Part shown: piece by piece, positions 24,301 to 35,900 of the stretch
Position numbering within the stretch: the stretch's first letter is position 1
Layout of the letters: each line of letters opens with the position of its first letter
Position numbers and translations under genes: made by a program
Notes under the pieces: generated by a model
What the model saw: the letters and a program-made list of their open reading frames with translations, nothing else
What the model was told of the DNA's origin: nothing
Database searches by the model: none
Assembly (NCBI GenBank): GCA_036852015.1
Contig: JAANDG010001194.1
Location: 248,001-312,000 of the forward strand
Origin: Pelodera strongyloides
Taxonomy: Eukaryota > Nematoda > Chromadorea > Rhabditida > Rhabditidae
Direction: 5' to 3'
DNA length: 64,000 nucleotides

Positions 24301-26033
24301 TATGTCTGGAAACAAAAAAATGATCAGAAATAAGAACCAAACCAACTGCACACACGGACATTCGTCCCTAAGTCACAAACGCTTTAAACAATTAAATTCA
24401 CTATACAAATATCTTCAGTATACATGTACAAAAGTTCGAATGCAAGAAAATGAAGAAAATAAACAATCAATTAAGGTGATTAAGCTATATTCCAACATAA
24501 TTAAAAACCGCAAACTTCCATGTGTGCTGAACGATACAGACTAACACTAACAAACAAACATGGTTCGTTGGTAAGAACCATCTAATCTATCACACATCAC
24601 CATCAATGTGACACCGTAATAATTAATTATTATTAGTATGTAATAAATTATTATTATGTCAAAAAAATAACTGTATTTATTGTATTTATTGTCTTAATTG
24701 TGTATGTTTGTGCGCACCTTTGTGGGGTAATAAATTATTATTATTACTGTCGGTGGGTGGATGTTAGGTGACATAACGTTCCACCTACAACTAACATCAC
24801 CAATGTTCAGTTGTTACAAAAGTACCATTACCAATAAGTCCACAGCGGTTAGTAAACTCATACACAACGACAAGTACATCCCCACTAGGGTCCTTATAGT
24901 TAGACTTATAGCCTCAATTAACCGTGTAAGTATTATAACCAACCGAATGACTGAAGCTTCACGTCTCAGATTTGCGACCTCCATTTCAAGTTCCCTGGAA
25001 AAATTTCAACCATCCATACATAAAACTAACCTTCAAAGTACCAATTTTTTAAAAGATACATAAGGAAGAATAAATTGTTCACCATTAAGAATAATGTTTA
25101 CATCAGAGAATGGAAACTGCGAACGTGCGTACCAGCAACCCAGTGCGATTAGTGCGAATTCAGTTCGTGCTGTTCAAGACATCTAAACCCTCACACACTG
25201 CGTCACATGCCGACTAAGAAACAATGCACATATAAATGGTGTTAAAAGTACTCACGTGATGCGCGATTCTTTGGTGTTGTTTCCTTTCTCTTCAAGTTCA
25301 GCCACTTTCTTCCTGTAACAAATGCAAAGATTCAGAAATGTTTTAATTTATGATTCCATGCTTCGTACAAAAAATGCGAAACAACTTTTTATGGGAGACT
25401 CAGACTCTCTATAAAACATAGAGCGAATATATCCACTAAACAATACTAACTTTATACGGAACAATCGACAGAAAAATACCTCAATACTTCCAGTTCTTCA
25501 TCCTTTTCCTTCACAACTTGTTTGTATTCGGCAATCTGACACCGAAGATCTCTAAATATAAATGGATTTTTCATTTTTGTAATGATGGACAAACGTGATT
25601 CTGGCCTGGACTCTCGCAAAACTTCATAAGTAAATTAATCATCTAACATGAACAAAGCGTAAACATACAACACAGTCGTATTGCACTTGGCGAGTTCCTC
25701 TTTCTGGTAGTCCACGAATTGCTGAACACAATGCTTCCAACTCCGCCTGCTGGAAAAATTTAGTCAAACAAGAAAAGCGAGTTATCAGTTACATTTAATA
25801 ATGAATTGACTTGGCAGCGAGGAGCAGAACCAACTATGGTCTTCAGCTCTTCTGGGCACGCTACTGTGGACTAAAGTATTTATTATAAATAAATAAATAT
25901 GAAGTCCACTTGCCATACCCATCTAATTCTTATGAAATAATGAATAGAAATTTGCTCACTGGTTGACTACGCTCTCCTTGCATTCTTGCTTTCGACGTCG
26001 CTGTTCGTACACTGAATCGTCGTTAGTACCCAT
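21313..26033 (-). CDS. coiled-coil protein with His/Pro-rich tail, 11 exons
   Basis: Exons: 26033-25960, 25749-25669, 25551-25480, 25312-25256, 24305-24231, 23847-23773, 23357-23286, 23090-23052, 22626-22476, 22203-22045, 21711-21313. All are GT-AG and in phase, giving 417 residues. Residues 1-145 are charged and helical (EQRRRKQECKESV, EYKQVVKEKDEELEVLRKK), a likely coiled coil. Residues 150-285 contain acidic and Ser-rich parts (DEIDMLDEVIAGDF, SLSMSEVSDSSFL). The last 130 residues are low-complexity, rich in His, Pro, Gln and Gly (HHHHP, QPHPPPPNH). No signal peptide or membrane segment. An ATG 5 bases upstream of the chosen start (26038) is out of frame. A TTTCAG acceptor lies about 38 bases upstream. 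Exon 2 has a tandem CAGCAG acceptor. I do not recognise the family; an adaptor or RNA-associated role is only suggested by the composition. Confidence 0.8.
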
Positions 26034-27467
26034 AGCATCTCCACCTCAAAATTCCAAACGCCAAAATATCCTGAAATATGCCAGATGAATCAATAGCTAT
26101 TTGAAATTACATATATTCGAAAAGAACACTCAGTAAATCATAACAAACACGAGGAGCAGACTAAAAGAAATGCTTAAGTATGATTGACCAATGTTATTGG
26201 AAAAATGAGTAAGAGACGAGTCCTGTCTTTATGTAAAACTGAGAGACGATGCAGACAGAGTGACAAATGCACTTTGTTTCGCACCATATGGCCTTTTCTT
26301 TTTGTGAATGAATGCCGGCGTCCCGCGCACTATAGACGCTAGACGGTCGATGCGAATGGTTTATTTCATCATCGCCATATAATGAAAAAAGTAGCATACA
26401 TCATAGACTATAGACAAGTCCTTAATTCCTTAATCCTGACATTGCAAATGAATTGCTAGCACCCTCTGCATGAGTACATTGTACATGAGTAAGTTAATGG
26501 TACTAACCGAACTGAATGAGGCCTCAAATCAACGATTATCCCAGTTAAGAACTAAGAACCTGTAAAGGAGCTAAGGAGTTCCACAAATTTTAGATTCTGT
26601 TTAAAGACACGCGAGCTAGGGGAACTCCGTCAGATCAGACTGTCTGTTTATGCTCAAGCAATTAGTAGCAATTCTTCAAAATGAATTATCATAAAACACG
26701 GACTTATAATACAACATATAAGCACTACCTCGAACGCCATCTCCACTCAAGTAAAAACGCGAAAGCAAAAAATCGAAGATCCATCTAGCAACTATCTGGC
26801 ATCATATTAGCAACAAAATAGCAAGCGCGAAATGCATCTAATCAATAAGCTAGACCGCAACTAGTTCGTTACTATTACCGTACTAATTTCATTTTTGATT
26901 TGCGACATATATCGCACTAAGTACGGTGCAGCACTGCTGTATATCTCATTGGAACTGAGTGCCGGAACATTGGAATGTCGCCGACGTGAATTATTTGTGA
27001 TTTATGCAAATGTGTACCGGTTGCATGTATGAATTTTGCATATAATGTTCAGACAGTGTTGTGCATAAAACACATCAAGTCTCCAAGTCTCAAGCGACAA
27101 AACAGACGTAGGTGAGTAAGACTTAGGGCGCGTTCGGGTTGCTCTTTCCGAAAGGAAAACATGCAAATTTATCGTTCGGGTTGGATCTTTCCGAAAGGAT
27201 TTAATGCTTTGAGAAAGCAAAAAAAACACAGTATGAATTTGCATGTTGAACATGCAAATGTATGAATTAGCATGGTTAACAGGCAAATTCATACTGTATT
27301 TTGGCTTTCTCAAAGCATTAAATCCTTTCGGAAACAGCCAACCCGAACGATAAATTTGCATGTTTTCCTTTCGGAAAGAGCAACCCGAACGCGCCCTAAA
27401 TGCACACTGTGTCTATGTACGTACATGTCCTAGTTATAAACACATTTTTCCAGGGTGACCCGTTACC
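26034..27467. other. intergenic region between divergent genes
   Basis: Lies between the 5' ends of the coiled-coil gene (-) and the carbonic-anhydrase-like gene (+). Apart from a large foldback element (27123-27400) I see no coding exon. Confidence 0.5.
27123..27400. repeat. large foldback (MITE-like) element
   Basis: Near-perfect inverted repeat with arms of about 130 bases. It starts TTAGGGCGCGTTCGGGTTGC and ends GCAACCCGAACGCGCCCTAA. The arms contain internal copies of TCTTTCCGAAAGGA. No coding content. It sits about 70 bases upstream of the start codon of the next gene. Confidence 0.9.
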
Positions 27468-30400
27468 ATGCTTCGACGGAAATCATTTTCAACTGACTGC
27501 CTCTTCGTACTTTTATTATACTCTGCCTCCAGCATTACATTGGCCATTCCGCGCGACGACGTAAATGATCCCTTTGGTTCGGAATGGAGTAAGTGACAAG
27601 TATCTGACTATAAGACAAACTTCGCGCTGTAGCCGCGCGCACGAGGTTCCGGCTACGGACCCAACTTAGGCCAGATAAGTGCCAGGTGAGCAATAGGGTC
27701 CAAGTGCTGGTGGCTTGCTTCCTATGGCATAACTACTCAATTCACTTTCTTTATATCAACTTCCTCGTATACATTTTTTTAGAGCAATTCAAGTACGGTG
27801 AACAGGATACTTGGGGAGCAAACAGCTCTGAGACGAGACTGCAGGCCTGTCAAAATGGGACACTACAGGTGAGAGAGAAAATGAGTGGGAGGAGAAGAAA
27901 TAGAGAATGAGATGAGAACGGAGAAAGGAGAGTAATCAGTAATATTAAAGCGAAATACCGGCCGGTTTTTGAAACGCATCTCAAATACTTGCATTCCTAT
28001 GCATTTATGCAACATAGGGTCTAATTGGGGTCTACTTTTTATTCTAATTTATATTCATTTGCATACGCTGCATAAGAAAGCAAACGTACGCGATGCGTTT
28101 CAAAAACCGGCCGGTATTTCGCTTTAAGAGGTTACCGGATACCTGAAAGGTTTTTCCCCAGATTTAAACTAAGCGTTACCCGTACTTCTTTTTATGAAGG
28201 AAAGGCCAATGCTTTCGCCGCAGAAACCCTGCTCGAAGTAACGAAAAATTACTGAATCTAGCTGAATGACGCCCTAGAGAGAAGTTGCAAAAGAATTTTG
28301 AATAAAAAAAAACAGTAAAATTCTGTCTTCTGTCTTCGAAGAATGTTATGGCGTGACATGTGATTTTGCAATGTGGACCAATTTAATTCGCATGTGTCAT
28401 ATGCAAACTATGTCCATTCGGTGCTGGAATTGTTGAGAACGGCACAGAAGGGAACTCATTTTCGAAAAACCACAATGATTAGCTCTTTAAAATAAAGTAT
28501 CGCTCAGAGTCCTGTGAATATAAAACCGCACAATGTTCGTGAAGAAAAAAATTTGATCGTTTTCGCCAACTACACCAACCGGATACAGGCGAAAGTTTCA
28601 TATATCGGAGACAAATGTGAGTTGAAACCCTTTTCTTCTGAATATTTGAATATTTGAATATTTATTATACTCATTAAAAGAGCGCAACGCCGTGAGAGAT
28701 GATGAAAAACGAAAAATCAAAGTAGATGATCTGTATCTGTTGTATTGAAAGGGTCACAGAACAATTAGTTTCTTGTAGTTATCATTGAAATTTGCTCCAT
28801 TGAGGCCGTGAAGACTAGTAAAGACGCGTTCATTTGCAACCATTCAGTGATAATCACCGACATTTTTGCTGAACCGCGTCCTAACGTCAAAGTTGAGAAT
28901 AGAGGAATGTATAAACTGCACGCAATCATTATCCACTTCTCGAATACCAAAGGAAGCGACGGAAGTGAACATCACGTCGACGGTGAACACGCAGATATGG
29001 AGGTAAGGTGAGAGGGCCAATGGTGTGCCAGCTCAGCGCCGACAAGCAGCATGCGCGACTTATTAGTGCCGCAGAGACGATCGTCATCAGCTACCTGTTC
29101 ACCGACACTTTATTGGCTCCTTTAACTAGATTGAGCACCTGGCCCAGACCATGCGGCTCACAGTTAGTTCGGCGCGCATGACGCTGCTATCCGCGTTGGC
29201 GCGCGTTTATATTGCTCGTAACGTTGTGCCTATTTTCAGATTCAATTCATGCATAAATTGGTCATTCTTGATGACAAGAAACGTGAAAAATTGTCCAGAA
29301 ATGGGTGGTTGGGACTGGCCGTGAGATACAAAGTGAGAGGTTTTCCGAAGGCTCCGCACAAACCTCCGAGCTTTTTTTAGAAACATATATGTATATGTGT
29401 ATGACTTAAATAACTACTGTGATAAGTATTCCCAAAGAAAGTAATACATAATGAGAAATAATATGCGTATAATTTTTAATTTCAGCAAATAAAATCTCAT
29501 GATGAGGACGCACAGAATCATGATTTCGGGAGTTGCCTACAGAAGTTCCATTCCGCCAGAAAGAGTGACAAGAGTGACATAGACTGTGAGATATATTCAT
29601 TCTGAGACTGTGATACTTTCTGAGACATAGACTGTGAGACGTGTGAGACTTCAGGTAACCCCTATTTTTGACCACTCAATGTCCGTGCCAAATATAGTAG
29701 GATGCCAAGCATACCCAACAGTCTAACTTTTCATACAGACTCGCCAGATTCCAGATATTTGTTACTTTTTCGAAATATGCCTGAGTTTGTATTGTTTCAT
29801 AGATACATAGTATGTGGTGAATTCAAAAGACTACAAGGTAACGAATTTTGAAATATTGCGCACCCTACAATGCCGTGTTTTACAAAAAAAAATCAATTAT
29901 AAGAATCCATCTGAAGTGGGTTATTCACCAGCACGCAGGGAGCCCGCTCTGGCCTCCCCAAGGAGCTAATTGTAAGTTGAAACCGATATTGCACAACCTT
30001 TTATAGCGAAAACCCTTATGGAAAGATGTATTTCAGTCATAGTCTTTGTATATTTAGCACCTTCGGTTCGATGCGATTTGGCCTTATTGAAATTTTTGAC
30101 GAATGGAGGATATTACTATGGGTAAGTTTGTTGGGTAACGATGTATCATTATGTTTAAGGCTTTTCGTTTAGATCCAATTTGTTGATATATCATTTCGAA
30201 AACATCTATGTTCAGATATGCCGGTTCGTTGACGGTTCCCCCGTGTACAGAGCAAGTTTTTTGGCTTGTGGCTGAAGAAACCCGGAATTTGGACGATGAA
30301 TATGTAAGAGTGTATTTAATTTAGAATATAGTTTTCATGGTATTTTCCTTTTTTGTTGCACGGTTTATTGTAAAAAAAACAGGTCCTAGTGTATCAAAGG

Positions 30401-31835
30401 GTGAAATGTTACCGATAAGTTACACACGATTCTGCCGAAGAGTGCTCTACCGCATTGAGCTGTTCGATCTCACGTAGGTGACCCAATTAAACTTGGAGCA
30501 GTGTGAGTCTGTCCCGTGTACAAAGTATGGCCGCGCACTCTCCGCACTACGTGAAGAAGCGCTGCGAGAACCCAGCGCTCAAGATCGCGCGACGTGACGG
30601 GGTCTACGACGAAGCATATGCGAGGTGCGCGGCGACAACTAGGCACATCCATTTTTTGAAATATTCCTTTCAACTAAAGTCACTTTCAGTTCAAATTGCT
30701 CCGAGACCTCATGCCCGTAACGAACACAACGGAACCACTTACGAAGAGGAAAATAAAGCGAGACGAAGGTAATTCATAAGAATGCACGCAGAAAACGGTG
30801 TCGCTGGTAGCGCGAGCGCACCGGACAACCACCCAGCGCCTACCTATCAGAATGAATACTCAAACAACTACTCCATGTCTCAAAAACTGATGGTCAAGGT
30901 TGTTCCTCAGCTAGGTCAATTTGTTCCTCAGGATCGCAGTCACTTCATTATCGTCTTTTTACTTCAATAATCAATAAATATAAAAAGATACCTAGAAAAA
31001 TACCTTTCCAATGCCAATTTACGGAAAATTTATCACAGGGAAATACATCCCCTGTGTTGAGTTTTGATTTTTGACAAAATGTTGTGTTTTCTAAATCGCA
31101 ACGGGACTTGGCAGGTTGCCAATGATGACAATACAAAGAAAACCCTTGGAAGAATGAAAGTGTCTGCTCTACTGTCTCAGTTGTCGTTGTCATACGGTAC
31201 CTTATTAAAACACAACCGAGGGGATTTCTTTCCATGGGTTAAATTTTCAGTAAATTGACACCGGAATGGTATTTTTCTAGGTGCTTTTTCATGTTTATGG
31301 ATAATTGAAGTAAAAAGACGAATTTGAAGTGACTGCGACCCTTTAAAAAAGAAAATTTTCATTTGCAGATTTATACCTGTGCTCCATTATAGGGACCCTT
31401 TGTGGTGGAGACCTGAGGTCGTATTCACCAACACACAGGGAGCCCTCCCTAGGCTCACCAGCGCTCTGAATCTTTTCGGCTGTCGCACTCTCTACGCACT
31501 TCTTGGGGAGGCTCGAGCGGGCTCCCTGCGTGTTGGTGAATACGGCACCTGGTCTCCATTAGAGGAACCTACATTCATAGGACAGTTTCTATCCCCACTT
31601 CAAAGGTGCCAGGAGATAAATTGAGTTTGAATGTGGCTATTATAAGGTGACGAAATTTACATTTATATTCTTATCTGTAGGGAAGGTCACGAAAATGCGA
31701 AGCATTATAGAAGGAGGAGTTGTTGAACAACGCACACGAGTACTCCGCCTTGGTAGGACTTTAGTTTTCGGTGCAAAATATTACTTGATCATTGTAATTT
31801 TAGTTCTGCTTGCAATTTATGTGATGAATGCTTGA
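27468..31835 (+). CDS. membrane-anchored, catalytically inactive alpha-carbonic-anhydrase-like protein (copy 1)
   Basis: Exons: 27468-27588, 27783-27868, 28508-28616, 28848-29002, 29240-29332, 29486-29585, 30058-30121, 30216-30303, 30690-30768, 31681-31835; all in phase, about 349 residues. The N-terminus is a signal peptide (core CLFVLLLYSASSITLA). Alpha-carbonic-anhydrase landmarks follow: [44 protein letters not shown]. The C-terminus ends in a hydrophobic segment ([19 protein letters not shown]), a transmembrane or GPI-type anchor. Of the three zinc histidines, only the second is kept (H135 in IIIHF); the first is Ile (133) and the third is Gln (159, MEIQFMHK). CO2 hydration is therefore unlikely and a binding or adhesion role is more plausible. 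TTTTTCCAG lies just before the start (spliced-leader site). An inverted paralog lies at 32963-36872 with matching exon lengths. A further optional exon may exist at 29739-29837. Confidence 0.88.
27944..28127. repeat. foldback element, CCGGCCGG family, carbonic-anhydrase-like intron
   Basis: Arms ATTAAAGCGAAATACCGGCC and GGCCGGTATTTCGCTTTAA, in the intron between 27868 and 28508. Confidence 0.9.
29731..29925. repeat. duplicated segment with an inverted copy at 32130-32560
   Basis: About 160 bases (GCCAGATTCCAGATATTTGT to CTACAATGCCGTGTTTTACA, then AATCCATCTGAAGTGGG) recur in reverse orientation at 32560-32380, and the last part recurs at 32160-32186. The segment includes a 99-nt open, splice-flanked stretch (29739-29837) with phase 1 on both sides. 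It could be included in the carbonic-anhydrase-like transcript without breaking the frame. Confidence 0.8.
30415..30485 (-). repeat. tRNA D-arm-like sequence
   Basis: On the minus strand it reads AGCTCAATGCGGTAGAGCAC, which resembles a tRNA A-box/D-arm. I see no matching B-box at the right distance, so this is at best a decayed tRNA-derived fragment. Confidence 0.35.
30929..31345. repeat. foldback element with GGATCGCAGTCACTTC ends
   Basis: Imperfect inverted repeat of about 415 bases. It starts GGATCGCAGTCACTTC and ends GAAGTGACTGCGACCCTTTA; inner arms share AGTAAAAAGACGA and ACAGGGAAATACATCCCC-like blocks. Same family as 41566-42001. It lies in the last intron of the copy-1 gene. Confidence 0.8.
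31406..31557. repeat. small foldback with GTATTCACCAACAC arms
   Basis: Inverted arms GGAGACCTGAGGTCGTATTC and GAATACGGCACCTGGTCTCC surround inner inverted CAGGGAGCCC and GGGCTCCCTG. A half copy of the arm is present at about 29930-29975. Confidence 0.8.
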
Positions 31836-32962
31836 AATTGAACGTATGTTTAAGATATAAAGAAGGTTACATTAATGATTTTAGCGTCTTATAGCTTACG
31901 TACCTCGATGATCTGTTTTACCAATACTTTTTGATTTTATGTATATCATATATTTTTACAATTCATTTTCTTCTAAACAATTACATTAATGCTCTCTGCT
32001 TCCCGTACTGCTCATTGTTTTCAACTATTTTATTAGCGTTGGTGCTATTTCTCGTTGTGTATAATAAAATACTTTCCATGATATTTCTTGTCACTCTTCA
32101 TATATTGGAACCAGAATCATGATTTATAACAACGTGAAAATCCAAAAACGAAAGCACAATCGATAACCTACTTCAGATGGATTCATAAAGCGAAATGCTA
32201 GCCCCTTTGGAAAATTTGCATATGATAAGCAAATCCTATGTATCCTATGCTAATCTTGTACGATCGTCCACGGCAATCGTACAAAATTAGCATAGGATAC
32301 ATAGGATTTGCTTATCATATGCAAATTTTCCAAAGGGGCTGGCATTTCGCTTGCTAGTTCCTAAACTGATGGTCAAGGGTTTTTTTTGTAAAACACGGCG
32401 TTGTAGGGTGCACAATATTTCAAAATTCGTTACTTTGCACCTTTGTAATCTCTTGAATTCACCATGAAATATGTATCTATGAAACAATACAAACTCATGC
32501 ATATTTCGAAACAGTAACAAAAAATCTGGCGAGCCTCTATATTTCTGAAACAAAACGTGTGCAAAACCCAAAAATTCCTAGCGCACGATCCATCTTCAGT
32601 ATTCCGTTGCTATTTCGCAGTGAAGAACACTGACATTCAACACAAAACCACGCAAATTTTTTATTTTATTCTAGAAAGTATCCTAAGGTTTGCATGATTT
32701 ATGACGAACGAAACCTTGGCCAACGTAAAATAAAGTTCGGTATAGTTTAAATCAAACAACAGAAAGATTTTATTCCACCGTCGAGTAATATAATAAATGA
32801 TAACTGATATCGAGCATACTCATAAATCTTAGAAGAAAAGAATAGTAGTGATATCTGTCATAAAAAAACTAATCGAAAAATGTTGGGAGATCAGACATGT
32901 TTCTGCGTAAGCTATAATAAGTGAAAACTAATTTAATCGTGTCTTAAACATTCTTCTCAGGA
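31836..32962. other. convergent intergenic region between the two carbonic-anhydrase-like genes
   Basis: Lies between the two stop codons. It contains a foldback element (32187-32353) embedded in a segment that is an inverted copy of 29731-29925. The minus-strand open frame at 32287-32571 belongs to that copy. I see no independent gene. Confidence 0.6.
32187..32353. mobile_element. foldback element, GCTAGCCCC family, nested in a duplicated block
   Basis: Arms AAAGCGAAATGCTAGCCCCT and AGGGGCTGGCATTTCGCTT; near-identical to 16070-16271 and 50378-50547. The flanking DNA on both sides matches a block near 29880-29925 that lacks the element, so it looks inserted. Confidence 0.85.
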
Positions 32963-35900
32963 CTAAGCATTCATCACATAAATTGAGAGTAGAACTAAAA
33001 TAACAATGATCAAATAATATTTTGCACCGAAAACTAAAGTCCTCCCAAGTTGTAGTACTCGTGTGCGTTGTTCACCAATTCCTACTTCTAGAATACTTCG
33101 AAATTTTGTGACGTCATCTAAAAAACTCAATGTACGAACATGGAAGTTGATGCGCCGCCTACGCTGGGCCTGAAATGGGGGGGGGCCATACCCGGGCCCA
33201 GGAGTGTTTTTGTAGGTCAGGGCCAGGGCGACATATCCGTCAAAATCTTGCGTTGTAGGGACAGAGCAACCGCTATTGCTATGTGAAAAATAAGCACGTA
33301 ATGAACAATGAGCATACAACATTATACACTAGGAAACTGTGTACATTATATTTACTTTATATATTACACTTTAAGTACGAATATTATGATTATGACGTAC
33401 ATTGCGTTAACTCGCGCTTTATTTTCCTCTTGGTCTGTATATCTTTGGTATTTTGTGGTGCGGGTACGAGGCCCTGGAGTAGTTCCAACTGAAAGTAGAA
33501 ACTCGTAAAGGTGTATGCACAGTTCGTGCCAAGAAAAGTTTATTAATTAAGGCTGTGGCAGCCTGTTTCTTGAAGCTCATCCTGGACTATTATGCCCACC
33601 AATTGAGAGGAGGAGGAACGCACAGGAAAAAGTCTTAGAGTACCTGTTGGTTTGTTCCGCATTTCATACTAACGAGTATTAGTAATTTGAATTTTGCCAC
33701 ATTATTACTTTGTATGCGTGAACTCACCAATAAACATTATATTATTAAGTGTCCATATAAACATAACAAAATATTCTCTTGCCGGTTAGTTCGTGTCAAA
33801 TTGCGAACAAACTGACATAATCTTATTATATAAAGGAGAAGAGTTTACTTTTTTGTTTGAAGCCGCGTGTGAACGCAACGAAAAATTTGAATATCTAAAG
33901 GCTATAAAAGGATAGCCGGAGCCCCGTCTTGAGCAAGCGAAATTCGAATTTTATTTCACGACTTATCAAGATACGTTGCAAAAGTTTCACATAAGTGTGC
34001 TCACTGATGTTCCTGCATTTTAGACTTTGAAAGTCGTCTCAGGCGGCGATAGCCGTCTGGTTTCAAATATTTGGTGAAAATGGTTTCCTTCAAATTCAGA
34101 ACATATATATTCTTACATATTCAGCCTCCAAAATTCGGTCTTCCTCAGCCACAAACCACGTCACCTTCTCTGTGCATGGTGGAACAGTCAACGAACCAGT
34201 ATATCTGAACATTTAAATATTGTTCGCTACTCTTGACACGCGCACACACACACACGCACATACACACGCACCCATGCACACGTGCACACACACAAACACA
34301 CACACGCACACACATACACACACATACACACAAACACATGGACACACACTCACACACGCCGCAAGCTTGATATAATTAAGAAAGAAAACATAACTCACCC
34401 ATAATAGGAGGCTCCCCTCTTAAAAAATTGCCATGGAGCCAACTGACATCGGGTAGAAGCTCCTATGCACACAAAATATACTTGCAGTTTTTAGTTCACG
34501 AACGCCTGCGTCTCTTTTCTCCACTTGTTCTCTCTTATCTCTCTCTCACTCTTTTATCTAATCACCCGACATGCTTGTTAGTTAGGTTTCTTCCCAAGTC
34601 TTGCCATTTATCAGTAAGAAAAACAGTTGGGTATATCTTACCGCCGCCATCCCTACGTTCCTGGGCGCGCAGCGCACCGCGCACCCAGCCGCGCAAATTC
34701 GAGCGCACGCGTGCGTAGCCAGCCGCGTAGGGGTGCAAATAGAAGGGGCGAGCGCCCCTGGCTGCGCGGTTGGAGACCAGTGCTATGGCATTGTGCCCGT
34801 AAATAAATCAGAGTATATCTAACCTATGAAACCTTTCTTCGTTTCTGAAGCGAATTTTCGCAAGCAAAAAAAAAAAATCGGGGATATGGTCGGCCTTATC
34901 CTGGGACGTTTCCTTCTGCAATTATAACTTTTAGAATATACATAAAAATGTTCTAATGGTGATAGCTCATGAAATGTGGTTTAAAAACAAATACATTTTC
35001 ATGTATTAGATTCAAATTTTTACGCGCTTACGGGTATTTGCGGCACCTACCGCCTACCGGAGCACAATTTGCATATAAGAAATGGAACGGCATTATACGT
35101 CTGTAGGTCTACAATACAAATTCAGATGTTCGATTAATCATGAAAGATGATAAGACAAACGCTGCAAATTCAGATGTTAAAAGATGAGATAAGATAAATA
35201 ATGAGGAAACTTTGCGGTGTTTTCTCACCAAAATGTTCTCACTTTATATCTTACGGCCACGCCCAACCACCCTTCGGCCGCCGATCTTCCACGTTGTTTT
35301 CTATCAACAACTCGTTTATGCATGAATTGGATCTGAAACTCACAATACAATCCAAATCGGCGGTTTCTTTTGCCCAATCGCGTACGGTTAGCGTTAATCT
35401 GGCACTGCAAGCGTGAGCCATCTCATATAGTCACCTTACCTTACAGTACCTTATTACCTTAATTTAATTTACCCTAATTAGGAACCGGTTGAGTGCGAGA
35501 ACTATTTTAAAAGCGGCGTTGTCACGACGAGCGCGTTGTGTTTCGGCGCTGAGCTGGCACACCATTGGCCCTCTCTCCTTACCTCCATATCTGCGTGTTC
35601 CCCGTCAATATGATGTTCGCTTCCATCGCTTTCATTGGCAAACGTGAAGTGAATCATTATTGCGTGCAGTTTATATACCATTTCCTCCTCCTGCTCACCA
35701 TCTTTTTCATATCTGATAGAGGGACGAGGGTCGGAAATGTCGCTGATTATCACTAAACGAATACAAGTAAATACAATGATCGCAATTAAAAATAAGCTCA
35801 AAGAAGGTCAATGGAAGCTTAGTAAACTCATTCTCGATTCAACAAAATATAAATCTTTCACAATTCCGTGCTCCTTTTTATTCAAGGTTAGTTGACAAAG

